Below, piece by piece: positions 38,022-47,209 of a DNA stretch of 64,000 nucleotides. The stretch's first letter is position 1; the number at the start of each line of letters is the position of its first letter. Under the pieces are notes generated by a model that did no database searches, was not told the DNA's origin, and worked only from the letters and a program-made list of their open reading frames with translations. The stretch is from positions 1 through 64,000 of the forward strand of contig DATFGQ010000089.1 of assembly GCA_035249305.1 (NCBI GenBank), read 5' to 3'. The translations under genes were made by a program, and so were the position numbers. Source of the stretch: DASUNP01 sp035249305 (lineage in GTDB: Bacteria > Acidobacteriota > Blastocatellia > UBA7656).

Positions 38022-38741
38022 ATGTCAGCAACGATGACTACAGTTGTTAAGGGCGCAGAGGAAGGTGGTAGCTTCCTCAACCGCATGCCCTGGTACTACC
38101 TGATGGGTCTGCTCCTGGCGATCGTGGCCCTTATGATATTCGCGGCCGACATGATGCTCTACAGCGAGACCAGGACTCAAACCGCCGAGCTTCTGAGCAA
38201 GGCCGAAGACCTTAAGGTCAAGAACAAACAGGGCGACATCATACGCGCCAACCTCGAAGAGACCGAGCGCACGCTCGCCGTCAAGCGCGAGGAGATGGAC
38301 ACGCTGCGTGACCTCCTGCCCGACCAGGTCGAGATTTCGCGCGTATACGACAACATCAAAGACCTGATGAAGGGGCGCAGGCTCGAACTCAAGCAGTTCG
38401 CGCAGGACAAGCCGGAGCCTTCCGACATATACACGGCGCAGAAGATTCTGGTCCAGGTCTCGGGCTCCTACGACAGCCTCGGGCTCTTCTTCTCGGACCT
38501 AGGCTTTTACAAGCGCATAGTCAGCGTGACGGACGTCGACATCAAACAGGCCGAAGACAACGCCCAGGAATACGGTCGATCGATAAACAGCTCGTTCGTG
38601 GTGACGGCCTACTACATCTCGCCGGAGAACCTCGAACGGCTCAACAAGAAGCCGAGCCCGCCCGAGCCGGCAAATGGGACTCCGGCAAATGGGACTCCGG
38701 CAAACGGGGCGCAGGCAAACGGGACGCCTGCGGCAAAATAG
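38022..38741 (+). CDS. pilO: Type IV pilus assembly protein PilO
   Basis: A 239-residue bitopic protein with one helix (WYYLMGLLLAIVALMIFAAD), a periplasmic coiled coil (LLSKAEDLKVKNKQGDIIRA) and a C-terminal ferredoxin-like domain with SGSYDSLGLFFSDLGFYKRI. The tail is a low-complexity repeat (ANGTPANGTPANGAQANGTP), encoded by tandem near-identical 12-base repeats and prone to length variation. It partners PilN and PilP. Its start is 30 bases after the pilN stop. Confidence 0.93.
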   Translation: MSATMTTVVKGAEEGGSFLNRMPWYYLMGLLLAIVALMIFAADMMLYSETRTQTAELLSKAEDLKVKNKQGDIIRANLEETERTLAVKREEMDTLRDLLPDQVEISRVYDNIKDLMKGRRLELKQFAQDKPEPSDIYTAQKILVQVSGSYDSLGLFFSDLGFYKRIVSVTDVDIKQAEDNAQEYGRSINSSFVVTAYYISPENLERLNKKPSPPEPANGTPANGTPANGAQANGTPAAK

Positions 38742-38800
38742 ACGGGGCAAGTAAAGGGTTCTGCAACTAACAGACGAGAGACAGATAGCGGAGTGGTGCT

Positions 38801-39478
38801 ATGAAAGCAAAATCTACGAAGGCAATCTCGCTCGCCAGCACGGCCACGGTCGAAGAGTTCTTCCTGAAACTTGCGCTGGGCGCGATGCTGATGCTCGCGG
38901 TCACGATCGCGGCGTCCGCGCAAACGGATCAAACCGGCTCGAACAACGCGACGAACGCGAACAACCAGCCGGCCAGCGGCCCGTCCAGGGAGACGCTCGG
39001 GCCGAACGCCGACTCGATTCGGCCTTACCGGCCGGCGGGCCGCGACCCGTTCAGGAAGGCCCTAAAGCCGAAAGCGGGCAAACCGGGCAAGTCGCAACGG
39101 GTCCTTGGGTTCCCCGCGCTCGACCAGCGCCGCGCCGAGTTCAGGCAGAAAGTGGAGCTGGCGCGCACTCGCGGGCTGACCGAGCCCGACCCCGTGCAGC
39201 AATACCTGATAAGCGAGCTCGACATCACGGGCGTATTCCGCGACGAGCGCGGCGCGGGCGCTTTCGTGCGCGCGCAGCCTACGGGGACGATGTTCTTCGT
39301 GCGGCAGGGGACCGCCTGCTATAACGGCGAGATAGTGCGCATAGAGACGGACGAGGCCGAGACGGGAGGCGCGAAGGTGATGTTTCGTGAAGTCTCTTAC
39401 ATGGAAATAAACGGCAAACAGTCCCTACAAGAACGCGTGGTGGCCAAGCAGCCGACCACGGCGTCCGCACAAAAGTAA
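38801..39478 (+). CDS. pilP: Type IV pilus assembly protein PilP-like
   Basis: A 225-residue exported protein. A signal segment (KLALGAMLMLAVTIAASAQT) is preceded by an unusually long n-region of about 25 residues. The disordered stretch contains GRDPFRKALKPK, the typical PilP secretin-binding region, and the C-terminal beta domain reads DITGVFRDERGAGAFVRAQP and MFFVRQGTACYNGEIVRI. No lipobox Cys is visible, unlike many PilP lipoproteins. It connects PilN/PilO to PilQ. Position and domain order support the call. Confidence 0.85.
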   Translation: MKAKSTKAISLASTATVEEFFLKLALGAMLMLAVTIAASAQTDQTGSNNATNANNQPASGPSRETLGPNADSIRPYRPAGRDPFRKALKPKAGKPGKSQRVLGFPALDQRRAEFRQKVELARTRGLTEPDPVQQYLISELDITGVFRDERGAGAFVRAQPTGTMFFVRQGTACYNGEIVRIETDEAETGGAKVMFREVSYMEINGKQSLQERVVAKQPTTASAQK

Positions 39479-39600
39479 AGCCATTGTGACTCGGTTTGGG
39501 AGTTAACTCTAGGGTGGTGGAGCTGACGTTCCTTTATCAACCAAGGCCCTCGGTCGTCGCGCCCACATCAGCATGAAAATAACGAGGGGAGATAACAGTT

Positions 39601-42540
39601 ATGATCGCTAGGAGGCTTATTGTATCGCTCGCGCTACTCGCGCTCGTGAGCAATGTTATGGTGGCCGCGAGGCCGAACGCTTCGGGAGAGGGTCAGGCGT
39701 TCACTTTGATGTCGCTCAAGCACGAGAGTGCGGGCGCGCTCACGCGCATAATGATCGAGTCTAACGCGCCACCCCTCTACACGGTGTTCCGGCCATCGGA
39801 CCGGCTGATCATAGTCGACCTGCCGGGCGGCGACGCGGCGAGGCTTTCGCCCAGCTACTCAATCAAGAGCGCGCACGTCGATTCGATAGCGGTCCGCCAG
39901 TCGCGCCTCGGGAGCGCCACGTCCGAGCGCGCGGTGACGAGAATAGAGATCGCCGTCAAGGGCGAAGTCCGCGACCGCTCGTCCGTGGAAGGCAACATGC
40001 TGGTGCTTGAGCTCTCTTCCGCGCCGCAGAACAACCAGGCGAAAGCGGCCGCCACCGACCAGCCCGGACTTGTCGAAGCCAAAGAGCGGCGCACAGAATC
40101 CACCAGCTCAGGGCCGAGCGTCTACGTCAACCCGGCCCCGGTCCGCACGGGCGCAACCGTTCCGGCGACCGACCGCGCTCAGGCCCCTCAAGCGGCGCTC
40201 AAGCCCGCGAGCCTAGTCCAGTCCGTGCGGTCGGAGTCGGTCGAAGGCGGTGTCCGCATCCTCGTCGACACGAATGGCGCGGCGCAGTTCAAAGACTTCG
40301 TGCTTCCCGACCCCTGGCGCGTCGTAGTAGACATTACAGGCGTTTCGAGCGCCTTCGGCAACAAGACCTTCACGGTCGGCGCGGCCCTGGTTGATCGCGT
40401 GCGCGTCGGTCAGCCTTCCACAAACGTCGTCCGCGTAGTCGTAGACACCAGATCAAAGCTAACGTACCGCGTTACGCGCGAAGGGTCGCGCGTCGTCATC
40501 TCGGTCGGGAACCTCTCGGCGATGCAGTCCGTCAAACCCGCGCCCGAGCCCGCTACCAGCCGCGAGATAAAAGTGGCGGGGCAGCGCGTCGAAAATCAAA
40601 AGGTCGACAGTCAAAAGGCCGATAGCCAGAAAGAGACGGCCAGCCCGAACATCCCTTCGAACCTCGTCGCCCAGGCGGGCAAGCCCGCCACGTCGGGGGC
40701 TAGCCAGAGCGGGTCGAACCAGCGCGTCACGGCTCAGCCGAACACGCGGCTGCCGCTCCCCACGCAGCCTTCTACCTCAAGCCAGTCGCCCGTCAAAGAG
40801 ACGATAGTCCAGCAGGCTCAGCCTTCTTACACCCGCAGCTACACCGACGTGCAGAGGCAGGCGCAGCCGAACACTGCCGCCCCTGTGCAGAGCCAGCCGG
40901 CGAAGGCCAGATCAGAGATGGCGTTCTGCGACGCGGGCTATGTCGGCGGCCTCATCAGCTTCGACCTGCGCGCGGGCGTAGACCTGCGCGACATGCTGCG
41001 CTTCGTGTCGCAGCAGTACGGCATAAACTTCATAGTAGATAAATCGGTCACGGCCGTCCCTGTCGACATACGCGTTACCGACATACCGTGGAATCAGGTG
41101 ATCGATTCTGTTCTGCGCGCCAACCGCCTCGGCGCGGTCTGCGAGAACAACGGGCGAATGATCAGAATAGCGACGCTGACGGCCATCAAGGAAGAAGAGG
41201 ACCAGCAGCGCGCCATCGCCGAGACGCAGAGCCTGAAGGTCCCGCTCGTAACGAAGATCATCCGCCTCAAGTACGCGCGCGCGTCGGGCACGCTCGGCGA
41301 CACGGGCACGGGAGCGGCGGGCCGCGGCGGCGCTGCCGCAGCGACCGGCGGCGGGCTCAGCCGTGGGACGCTGTTGTCGATAGCCGAAAAGAGGCTCAGC
41401 CAGCGCGGCCGCATAGAGATGGACATGCGCACTAACACGCTGATCGTCACAGACCTGCCGGAGTACGTGCAGGCCGTCGACGAGATCATCGCTCAGCTAG
41501 ACAAGCCCGAGCCTATGGTCGAGATCGAAGCGCGCATAGTGATAGCCAGCCGCAACTTCCTGCGCGACCTCGGCACGTCGCTTGGCGGCGCCGTCGTCGA
41601 CCCGCGCGACGGGAAGACGGCGTTCCTCCAGACCACGCCTTTGCAGTTGCAGGGTAACAAGCTCGCTCCCGGCGGCCAGCAAGGTGGCGGCAGTGGCGGT
41701 GGCAGCGGTGGTGGAAGCGGCGGCGGCACCGGCGGCGGAAGCGGCAGCGGAAGCGGTAGCTCCAACGAACAGAAAGGCCTCGGCCCGAACCTGGTCGGCC
41801 CGTTTGCCAACGACTCGCTCGCCAACGGGCTCGCCAACACGGTCCTGAGCTTGACGACAGGCGCTCTCGGGACGGGCATACTCTCGGTAGCGCTTTCGGC
41901 TTCGGAAACAAAAGGCCAGATCCGCACTATCGCCAGCCCGCGCATCACCGCGCAGGACAACGAGACGGCCGAGATAGTCAACGGCGTGCAGATACCCGTT
42001 CAGACGGTATCGAACAACACCATCACCACTACGTTCGTCACCGCGGCGCTCAGGCTCGAAATCACGCCGCAGATAGTCGAAGAGACGGGCGAAGTGCTGA
42101 TGAAAGTCGTGGCCGAAAACAACACCGTGAACTTCTCGCTCGCCAACCAGTTCAACAACGGCACGCCCGGCATCAACACTCAGTCGGCTCAATCGACTGT
42201 GCGCATAACCGACGGCGGCACGACCGTGATGGGCGGCATCAACATCGACGACGAAGGCCACACGCTCACGCGCACGCCGGGCCTGTCGAAAGTCCCGCTC
42301 GTAGGCGAGCTGTTCAAGCGCAGGTCTACGAGGCGCGACTTCTCGGAGATACTCTTCTTCATCACGCCTCGCATAGTCAGGCAGGATGGGACCGTCGGCC
42401 CGCGCGCGCCTCAGCGAAGCTCGACAGAAGGCACGCAGAATCCGGCGGGCGTTCAGCGCGCTTCGGGTTCGACGACGCCGGCTCAGAAGCCAGCGCAGCC
42501 GGCCCAGGCCAACGCCGCCACCAACAAGGGCGGACGGTAA
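39601..42540 (+). CDS. pilQ: Type IV pilus secretin PilQ
   Basis: A 979-residue outer-membrane secretin. The signal peptide is RRLIVSLALLALVSNVMVAA. Two AMIN domains (about 35-140 and 205-300) bind peptidoglycan, then a Gln/Pro/Ser-rich linker of about 130 residues. The N0/STN domain (about 455-520) reads ISFDLRAGVDLRDMLRFVSQ, N1 (about 545-640) contains MRTNTLIVTDLPEYVQAVDE, and the secretin barrel (about 645-930) carries VPLVGELFKRRSTRRDFSEI. A Gly/Ser-rich insertion at about 693-725 interrupts the barrel domain. The C-terminus is low complexity. A heptamer-type hairpin lies 19 bases after the stop. Confidence 0.95.
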   Translation: MIARRLIVSLALLALVSNVMVAARPNASGEGQAFTLMSLKHESAGALTRIMIESNAPPLYTVFRPSDRLIIVDLPGGDAARLSPSYSIKSAHVDSIAVRQSRLGSATSERAVTRIEIAVKGEVRDRSSVEGNMLVLELSSAPQNNQAKAAATDQPGLVEAKERRTESTSSGPSVYVNPAPVRTGATVPATDRAQAPQAALKPASLVQSVRSESVEGGVRILVDTNGAAQFKDFVLPDPWRVVVDITGVSSAFGNKTFTVGAALVDRVRVGQPSTNVVRVVVDTRSKLTYRVTREGSRVVISVGNLSAMQSVKPAPEPATSREIKVAGQRVENQKVDSQKADSQKETASPNIPSNLVAQAGKPATSGASQSGSNQRVTAQPNTRLPLPTQPSTSSQSPVKETIVQQAQPSYTRSYTDVQRQAQPNTAAPVQSQPAKARSEMAFCDAGYVGGLISFDLRAGVDLRDMLRFVSQQYGINFIVDKSVTAVPVDIRVTDIPWNQVIDSVLRANRLGAVCENNGRMIRIATLTAIKEEEDQQRAIAETQSLKVPLVTKIIRLKYARASGTLGDTGTGAAGRGGAAAATGGGLSRGTLLSIAEKRLSQRGRIEMDMRTNTLIVTDLPEYVQAVDEIIAQLDKPEPMVEIEARIVIASRNFLRDLGTSLGGAVVDPRDGKTAFLQTTPLQLQGNKLAPGGQQGGGSGGGSGGGSGGGTGGGSGSGSGSSNEQKGLGPNLVGPFANDSLANGLANTVLSLTTGALGTGILSVALSASETKGQIRTIASPRITAQDNETAEIVNGVQIPVQTVSNNTITTTFVTAALRLEITPQIVEETGEVLMKVVAENNTVNFSLANQFNNGTPGINTQSAQSTVRITDGGTTVMGGINIDDEGHTLTRTPGLSKVPLVGELFKRRSTRRDFSEILFFITPRIVRQDGTVGPRAPQRSSTEGTQNPAGVQRASGSTTPAQKPAQPAQANAATNKGGR

Positions 42541-42558
42541 CCGGATTTCGGGTTGAAG

Positions 42559-42613
42559 ATTGCGGATTGCGGATTGAGAAACGTGTTATGGTCTCAAATC
42601 CGCAATCCGCAAT
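42559..42613. repeat. Heptamer-period hairpin after pilQ
   Basis: The left arm 42559-42579 repeats ATTGCGG as tandem heptamers. The right arm 42592-42613 is its inverted copy with one base inserted. It lies between pilQ and the roadblock gene and belongs with the hairpins at 13578, 45068 and 54416. Confidence 0.75.
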
Positions 42614-42628
42614 TTAGGGGGTAGGCAA

Positions 42629-42997
42629 TTGACCTTCATAGAATCGCTCACCGGAATAGTTGATCGCATAGAAGGTTGCGCCGGGGCCGTCATACTGGGG
42701 ATCGACGGGATACCGATCGAGCGCTATATGCCGGACCTCGATCAGGGTTTGGACCTCGACCTGGTGGCGACCGAGCTGACTACTTTGCTGCGCCACAGCA
42801 TGCGCGTCGCGTCAGACACAGAGCTCGGCGAGATGCGCGAGATGATGTTTAACACGGAGCGGCAGACCTTCCTGCTTCGCCCCATCACGGCTGACTATTT
42901 CCTCCTGCTCGCGCTCAATCCGGGCGGCAACGTGGGACGCGCCCGGTTCGAGCTTCGCAAAGTTCAGCTCGCGCTCGAAGCCGAATTCGCGATCTGA
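42629..42997 (+). CDS. Roadblock/LC7 domain protein (MglB-like)
   Basis: A 122-residue single roadblock domain (GIVDRIEGCAGAVILGIDGI, later RPITADYFLLLALNPGGNVG and ARFELRKVQLALEAEF). The likely start is TTG at 42629 with GGGGG about nine bases upstream. Roadblock proteins regulate small Ras-like GTPases; MglB controls pilus polarity in Myxococcus. Its place after pilQ suggests control of pilus function, but no MglA-type GTPase is in this window. A 48-bp perfect palindrome follows the stop. Confidence 0.85.
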   Translation: MTFIESLTGIVDRIEGCAGAVILGIDGIPIERYMPDLDQGLDLDLVATELTTLLRHSMRVASDTELGEMREMMFNTERQTFLLRPITADYFLLLALNPGGNVGRARFELRKVQLALEAEFAI

Positions 42998-43016
42998 GAA
43001 CATCCGCAAAACCTTT

Positions 43017-43070
43017 TAACGGCGAAGCGCGAAGTTCATCGATGAACTTCGCGCTTCGCCGTTAGTCTTG
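43017..43070 (+). terminator. Perfect 24-bp-arm palindromic terminator after the pil/roadblock genes
   Basis: TAACGGCGAAGCGCGAAGTT and onward to 43040 is followed immediately by its exact inverted copy to 43064, then GTCTTGCGTCTTTT. It probably ends the pilMNOPQ-roadblock transcript. Confidence 0.75.
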
Positions 43071-43165
43071 CGTCTTTTAATCCCGATAATGTATTTTACA
43101 AAGTTGGCCCGAGGGCCGAGATCGCGACATACCTATTCACACTTTAAGAAGGGACGATAGTTACG

Positions 43166-43723
43166 ATGCAAGCCAATGACATTCGACGAGGAATGATAAT
43201 CATGTATAACAACGCGCCGCATCGCGTGCTCGACTTCCAGCACCGCACGCCCGGCAACCTGCGCGCCTTCGTGCAGGCCAAGCTGCGCAACATCAGAAAC
43301 GGCTCGTCTACGGAAGTCCGTTTCAGCTCGACCGAGAACATCGAGCGCGCCATGCTTGAAGATCACGAGATGGAGTACCTCTACAGCGACGGCGACATGC
43401 ACCACTTCATGAACACGGAGACGTATGACCAGATCGGCCTCGACAGCGAGACTTTAGGCGACGCGACGAACTATCTGGTCGGTGGCATGAAGATTCAGGT
43501 CGAGTTCTTTGACGGCGCGCCCATCGGCGTCGAGCTGCCGCCCGCCGTCGAGCTGACGGTGGTCGAAACCCCGCCCGAGCTTAAAGGCGCGACGGCTTCA
43601 AACAGCCCGAAGCCCGCTAAGCTCGAAACGGGCGTCACGGTCCAGGTCCCGCCTTTCATCAAAGAGGGCGACCGCATACGCGTCGACCCTTCGAAGGGGA
43701 CTTACCTGGAGCGCGCGAAGTGA
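43166..43723 (+). CDS. efp: Elongation factor P with Asn at the loop tip
   Basis: A 185-residue three-domain EF-P that rescues ribosomes stalled at polyproline. The domain I loop reads HRTPGNLRAFVQAKL. Aligned with the PGKGQAF loop of E. coli, the modified Lys34 position is Asn31 here. This belongs to the TPGNLRAF-type EF-P subgroup, which lacks the Lys or Arg used by EpmA and EarP. Domain II/III segments (TYDQIGLDSETLGDATNYLV, TGVTVQVPPFIKEGDRIRVD) are normal. It stands before waaA. Proline-rich proteins in this window (49689, 38022) would be natural clients. Confidence 0.94.
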   Translation: MQANDIRRGMIIMYNNAPHRVLDFQHRTPGNLRAFVQAKLRNIRNGSSTEVRFSSTENIERAMLEDHEMEYLYSDGDMHHFMNTETYDQIGLDSETLGDATNYLVGGMKIQVEFFDGAPIGVELPPAVELTVVETPPELKGATASNSPKPAKLETGVTVQVPPFIKEGDRIRVDPSKGTYLERAK

Positions 43724-43781
43724 ACCAGCGGTCGGACTGTCGCGGGGGCGTCGCCGCCAAACGCCCCCGCGGCTGGCAAAT

Positions 43782-45089
43782 ATGCACCTTCTCTACAGCC
43801 TCGCCCTGCTAGCGGTTTCACTGGCCCTTCTGCCCTACTTTTTTTATCAAGCCATCCGCCACGGCAAATACGTCAGCAGTCTCAAACACCGGCTCGGCTC
43901 CTTGCCCGAGTCAACGCGCGGCGACGGCCGCCCCACGGTCTGGGTTCACACGGTCTCCGTAGGCGAGTTCAACGCCGCGCGCCCGCTGATCGCTTCGCTC
44001 AGAAAGCGTATGCCCGGCCATCGCGTGGTCGTATCGACGACGACGATGACGGGCCAGCAGCTCGCCCGCGCAGACTGCCCACGGCTGTTTGACGCGGTCT
44101 TCTATTTCCCTTTCGACTGGGCCGTAGTCGCGCGCCGCGTGATTAAACACGTCGCGCCCGACATCGTCGTGATCCTTGAGACGGAACTGTGGCCCAACTT
44201 CTTGCGCCAGTGCCGGAAGCTGAACGTGGCGACGGTCATCGCTAACGGGCGAATCTCGCCGCGATCTTTCGCCAGGTACAGCCGCGTCCGCTCGTTCATC
44301 AAGCGGGTGATAAATGATACGTCGCTGCTCGTGATGCAGTCGGAAGCCGACGGCGAGCGCGCGCTCGCGCTCGGCGCCGACCCGACAAAGGTCCGCGTGT
44401 GCGGCAACCTCAAGTACGACACTCCGGCAATCAACGAGCAGGCTCTTTATGACAAGCTTGATAAACGGTTCGCGCTCTCATCGTCACCGCGATTAATCGT
44501 CGCGGGCAGCACGGCTCCCGGCGAAGAGAAGATTCTTCTCGACGCCCTCAAGCGAATACGCGCTCAAACAGGGCTTGAAGACGCGCGGCTTCTGATCGCG
44601 CCGCGCCACCCGGAAAGATTCAACGAAGTGGCCGGCCTCATCTCTGAGTCCGGCTTCAAGCTCGCGCGCCGCTCCGAGGCCGCGACCGACGACGGGCGTT
44701 CGGATGTCATACTGCTAGACACGATAGGAGAGCTTGCCGCCGTTTACAGATTCGCCGCGGTCGTTTTTGTCGGCGGGAGCCTTGTGCCGCGCGGGGGGCA
44801 CAACATCATCGAGCCCGCCCTGTACGCGAAGCCGATCGTAGTCGGCCCGCACACAGAGAACTTCCGCCAGGTGGTCACCGATTTCTCTCGCGCAGGCGCC
44901 GTCGTGCAAGTAAGCTCGACACTCGCGCAGACGGAGGGCGCCTTCGCGGGCGAAGTCATTCGCCTGCTATCCGACCGCGCGTCGGCTCAAGAGATCGGCG
45001 CACGCGCGCTCGACCTCTTGATGAAGAACCGGGGCGCGACTGAGTGCACCGTCGCCGCCATAGAGGAAGTCCTGAGTGCTGAGTGCTGA
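43782..45089 (+). CDS. waaA: 3-deoxy-D-manno-octulosonate transferase
   Basis: A 435-residue GT30 membrane-associated enzyme that adds Kdo to lipid IVA in the inner leaflet. The N-terminal membrane segment is LLYSLALLAVSLALLPYFFY. PTVWVHTVSVGEFNAARPLI contains the catalytic Glu. VVILETELWPNFLRQC, NGRISPRSFARY and VAGSTAPGEEKILLDAL mark the CMP-Kdo site, followed by FVGGSLVPRGGHNIIEPALY. Its last codons and TGA stop lie inside the left arm of a heptamer hairpin, which therefore encodes the C-terminal VLSAEC. It is adjacent to lpxK, as is common. Confidence 0.95.
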   Translation: MHLLYSLALLAVSLALLPYFFYQAIRHGKYVSSLKHRLGSLPESTRGDGRPTVWVHTVSVGEFNAARPLIASLRKRMPGHRVVVSTTTMTGQQLARADCPRLFDAVFYFPFDWAVVARRVIKHVAPDIVVILETELWPNFLRQCRKLNVATVIANGRISPRSFARYSRVRSFIKRVINDTSLLVMQSEADGERALALGADPTKVRVCGNLKYDTPAINEQALYDKLDKRFALSSSPRLIVAGSTAPGEEKILLDALKRIRAQTGLEDARLLIAPRHPERFNEVAGLISESGFKLARRSEAATDDGRSDVILLDTIGELAAVYRFAAVVFVGGSLVPRGGHNIIEPALYAKPIVVGPHTENFRQVVTDFSRAGAVVQVSSTLAQTEGAFAGEVIRLLSDRASAQEIGARALDLLMKNRGATECTVAAIEEVLSAEC

Positions 45090-45140
45090 GTCCTGAGTGG
45101 AAGACAATTACTCAGGACTCAGCACTCAGCACTCAGCACT
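45068..45140. repeat. Heptamer-period hairpin overlapping the waaA stop
   Basis: The 31-base arms 45068-45098 and 45110-45140 are inverted copies with one mismatch and an 11-base loop, made of CTGAGTG/CTGAGTC heptamers. It is almost the same sequence as the hairpin at 13578-13650. It covers the waaA stop codon and ends eight bases before the preferred lpxK start. Confidence 0.9.
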
Positions 45141-45147
45141 GGGAAAT

Positions 45148-46218
45148 GTGATTGAGAAGAACCAAAAGCTGAAGCGCGCGCTTGCGTGGCTGCCGGCCAA
45201 GCTTTATGAGCTCGGCGTGCGCTTGCGCGTGGCGGCTTACGAGACGCAGTACCTCAAGCCGAAACGGCTCGACGCGATGACGATCAGCATCGGTAACATT
45301 GCCGTGGGCGGTACGGGCAAGACGCCCATGGTCGATTACGTCGCGAGATACCTCAAGGAAGAAGGCCATTCGGTCGCCATACTGACACGAGGCTACGGGC
45401 GCAAATCGACGGGCCGACGCGCGCTCAACGACCCGAAAGCGACCAGCTCAACCGTCGGGAAGTCGTACCTGGAATACGGGGACGAGCCTGTTATGCTCGC
45501 CCGCAGGCTGCCAGACGTTCCAATAATCATAAACAGCGACCGCCGCAAAGGCGGGGCCTACGCGACGCGCGAGCTCGGCGCGGGTGTGTTGATACTCGAC
45601 GACGCCTACCAGCACCTTTCAGTCGCGCGGGACCTGAATATTCTGTTGCTAGACGCCACAGACCCTTTCGCGGGGTTCGAGATGGTCCCGTTCGGCCGTC
45701 TGCGAGAGCCGCTTTACGGCATCAAGCGCGCGGACGCGGTGATAATCACGCGCGCCGACCGGCCGTTCGATCAAGCGCAGGTAAACGCGATCATAAGATA
45801 CTACTGCGACGAGAAAGTGCCTGTTATGTACGTCTACTCGTCGATCAAAAGATTGCGCCACCTGGGCGAAGGCGAAGTCTACGAAGCCAGTCAATTCAGG
45901 GGGTGGAACGTCTCTGTGATGTGCGGCATCGGCAACCCGCACGCGCTCGCCGACGACATCCTCCAGATCGGGATAAACATCGTCGCGGAGCATTTCTACA
46001 ACGACCATCACGCTTTCACACAGCAGGAGCTCGACGAAGTGACGCGCGCGGCTCGCGACGCGGGGGCCGACGCCATAATCACCACCGAGAAGGACGCCGT
46101 GCGGCTCGAAGGGCTAGCGCTGCCCGACGTGCCCATTTACGTTGCCGAAATCGAGATCGAGAGTGACGACGAGGTGAGACTCAAGAGCCTGCTGCTAAGG
46201 ACTGTGGTGAAGAGATAG
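45148..46218 (+). CDS. lpxK: Tetraacyldisaccharide 4'-kinase
   Basis: A 356-residue lipid A kinase adding the 4'-phosphate to the tetraacyldisaccharide precursor. I chose GTG at 45148 because the earlier in-frame GTG at 45097 lies inside the repeat hairpin and would add 17 residues encoded by it. Motifs: SIGNIAVGGTGKTPMVDYVA as the Walker A region, LTRGYGRKSTGRR, YGDEPVMLARRLPDVPIIIN, VLILDDAYQHLSVARDLNIL and NDHHAFTQQELDEV. It follows waaA, giving a compact lipid A/Kdo pair and confirming an outer membrane with LPS. Confidence 0.94.
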   Translation: MIEKNQKLKRALAWLPAKLYELGVRLRVAAYETQYLKPKRLDAMTISIGNIAVGGTGKTPMVDYVARYLKEEGHSVAILTRGYGRKSTGRRALNDPKATSSTVGKSYLEYGDEPVMLARRLPDVPIIINSDRRKGGAYATRELGAGVLILDDAYQHLSVARDLNILLLDATDPFAGFEMVPFGRLREPLYGIKRADAVIITRADRPFDQAQVNAIIRYYCDEKVPVMYVYSSIKRLRHLGEGEVYEASQFRGWNVSVMCGIGNPHALADDILQIGINIVAEHFYNDHHAFTQQELDEVTRAARDAGADAIITTEKDAVRLEGLALPDVPIYVAEIEIESDDEVRLKSLLLRTVVKR

Positions 46219-46224
46219 ATTTGA

Positions 46225-46258
46225 ATGGCGGATGATGCGCTTTCGCGCGCCGCGATTT
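46225..46258. repeat. Dispersed 34-bp intergenic repeat, copy 2
   Basis: It matches 10719-10752 at 32 of 34 bases. It lies between the convergent lpxK gene and the gene at 46281. Confidence 0.7.
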
Positions 46259-46280
46259 GAGATTTCAAATCCCGAATGCT

Positions 46281-47141
46281 TCACCTCATCCCGCTGTCGA
46301 ACATGAAGGTGACCGTAGTGAACTTGCCTGCCGTGACCGTTACTTCCTGATCACCCGCGCGAGGCCAGCGGCCCTGCGTCACGGCCTTGACGATGTACTG
46401 GCCCGGAGGGAGCGCGACACGGAACCGGCCATCAGAGCCCGTTTTGAGGCGGGCGACCTCTCGCCCTTCCGCGGCCGTCACTACGACCAGCTCGGCCGCG
46501 AAAGGAGCGGGGTCCGGCTTCGGCAGGTTAGCGCGGAGCACGGGGCTTGTCGGCGTGATGACAGACTGGCCCTCGATGCCCGACTCAGCTCGGCTTGTTT
46601 CTTCCATACGCCCTCCGCTTTCAGGCTTGCCGACGCGGACGATTTCAGAGCCGCGCACGATAAATTCCCCACCCGCGGTGACAAGCTTTCCGCCTGCCAC
46701 GCTGTAGCCTTGAAGGCCGGTCAATCTCTCGCCGGCAGAAAGCTCCGTGAAAGATCCTTTCTCTTTATCCCAGTGGAAGACGCGAAGCGTGGCCCCGGCC
46801 TTCGGGCTCGCGTGCCAGAGACTTATTATCTCCACCACGCCATCCGAGTCGAGGTCGACCGCCTGGACCGATGAGACTTGAGAATAAAGATCGCCGCCGT
46901 CGGCCTGCCACAACACGCGCGATTGCGGGCCTATAGTCTCTATTACAAGACGCGCAGGGGTTCGCCAGGTGGTGACTTGAAGGGTCTCTTTCGTGCCTGT
47001 GAAGTGGCCGCGCGCGGCCACGCGCTTCTTTTGAAGCGCGCTCGATTGAAACCCGCGCGCGGCTTTTCCAAAGCTTAATGCCGCCAGCGCCATCAGGATG
47101 ATGACGGGCGGCAAAAAGATAAGAAGCCGTTTTCGTGACAT
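46281..47141 (-). CDS. Exported protein with carboxypeptidase-regulatory-like domain
   Basis: A 286-residue protein. An N-terminal membrane/signal segment (LLIFLPPVIILMALAALSFG) is followed by about 130 residues with an FG-GAP/VCBS-like stretch (VQAVDLDSDGVVEIISLWHA). The C-terminal domain (about 215-286, ELVVVTAAEGREVARLKTGS, then GRFRVALPPGQYIVKAV) is a transthyretin-like carboxypeptidase-regulatory fold, common in exported Acidobacteriota proteins. No catalytic residues are evident. It may be an envelope-anchored binding protein. Function unknown. Confidence 0.65.
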   Translation of the reverse strand: MSRKRLLIFLPPVIILMALAALSFGKAARGFQSSALQKKRVAARGHFTGTKETLQVTTWRTPARLVIETIGPQSRVLWQADGGDLYSQVSSVQAVDLDSDGVVEIISLWHASPKAGATLRVFHWDKEKGSFTELSAGERLTGLQGYSVAGGKLVTAGGEFIVRGSEIVRVGKPESGGRMEETSRAESGIEGQSVITPTSPVLRANLPKPDPAPFAAELVVVTAAEGREVARLKTGSDGRFRVALPPGQYIVKAVTQGRWPRAGDQEVTVTAGKFTTVTFMFDSGMR

Positions 47142-47209
47142 CGCCTTATCTCAGAAAGATTTTAGCAGAGACTGCCCGGCGATCAAACTGAGGGCCAGCG
47201 ACTATTTAT

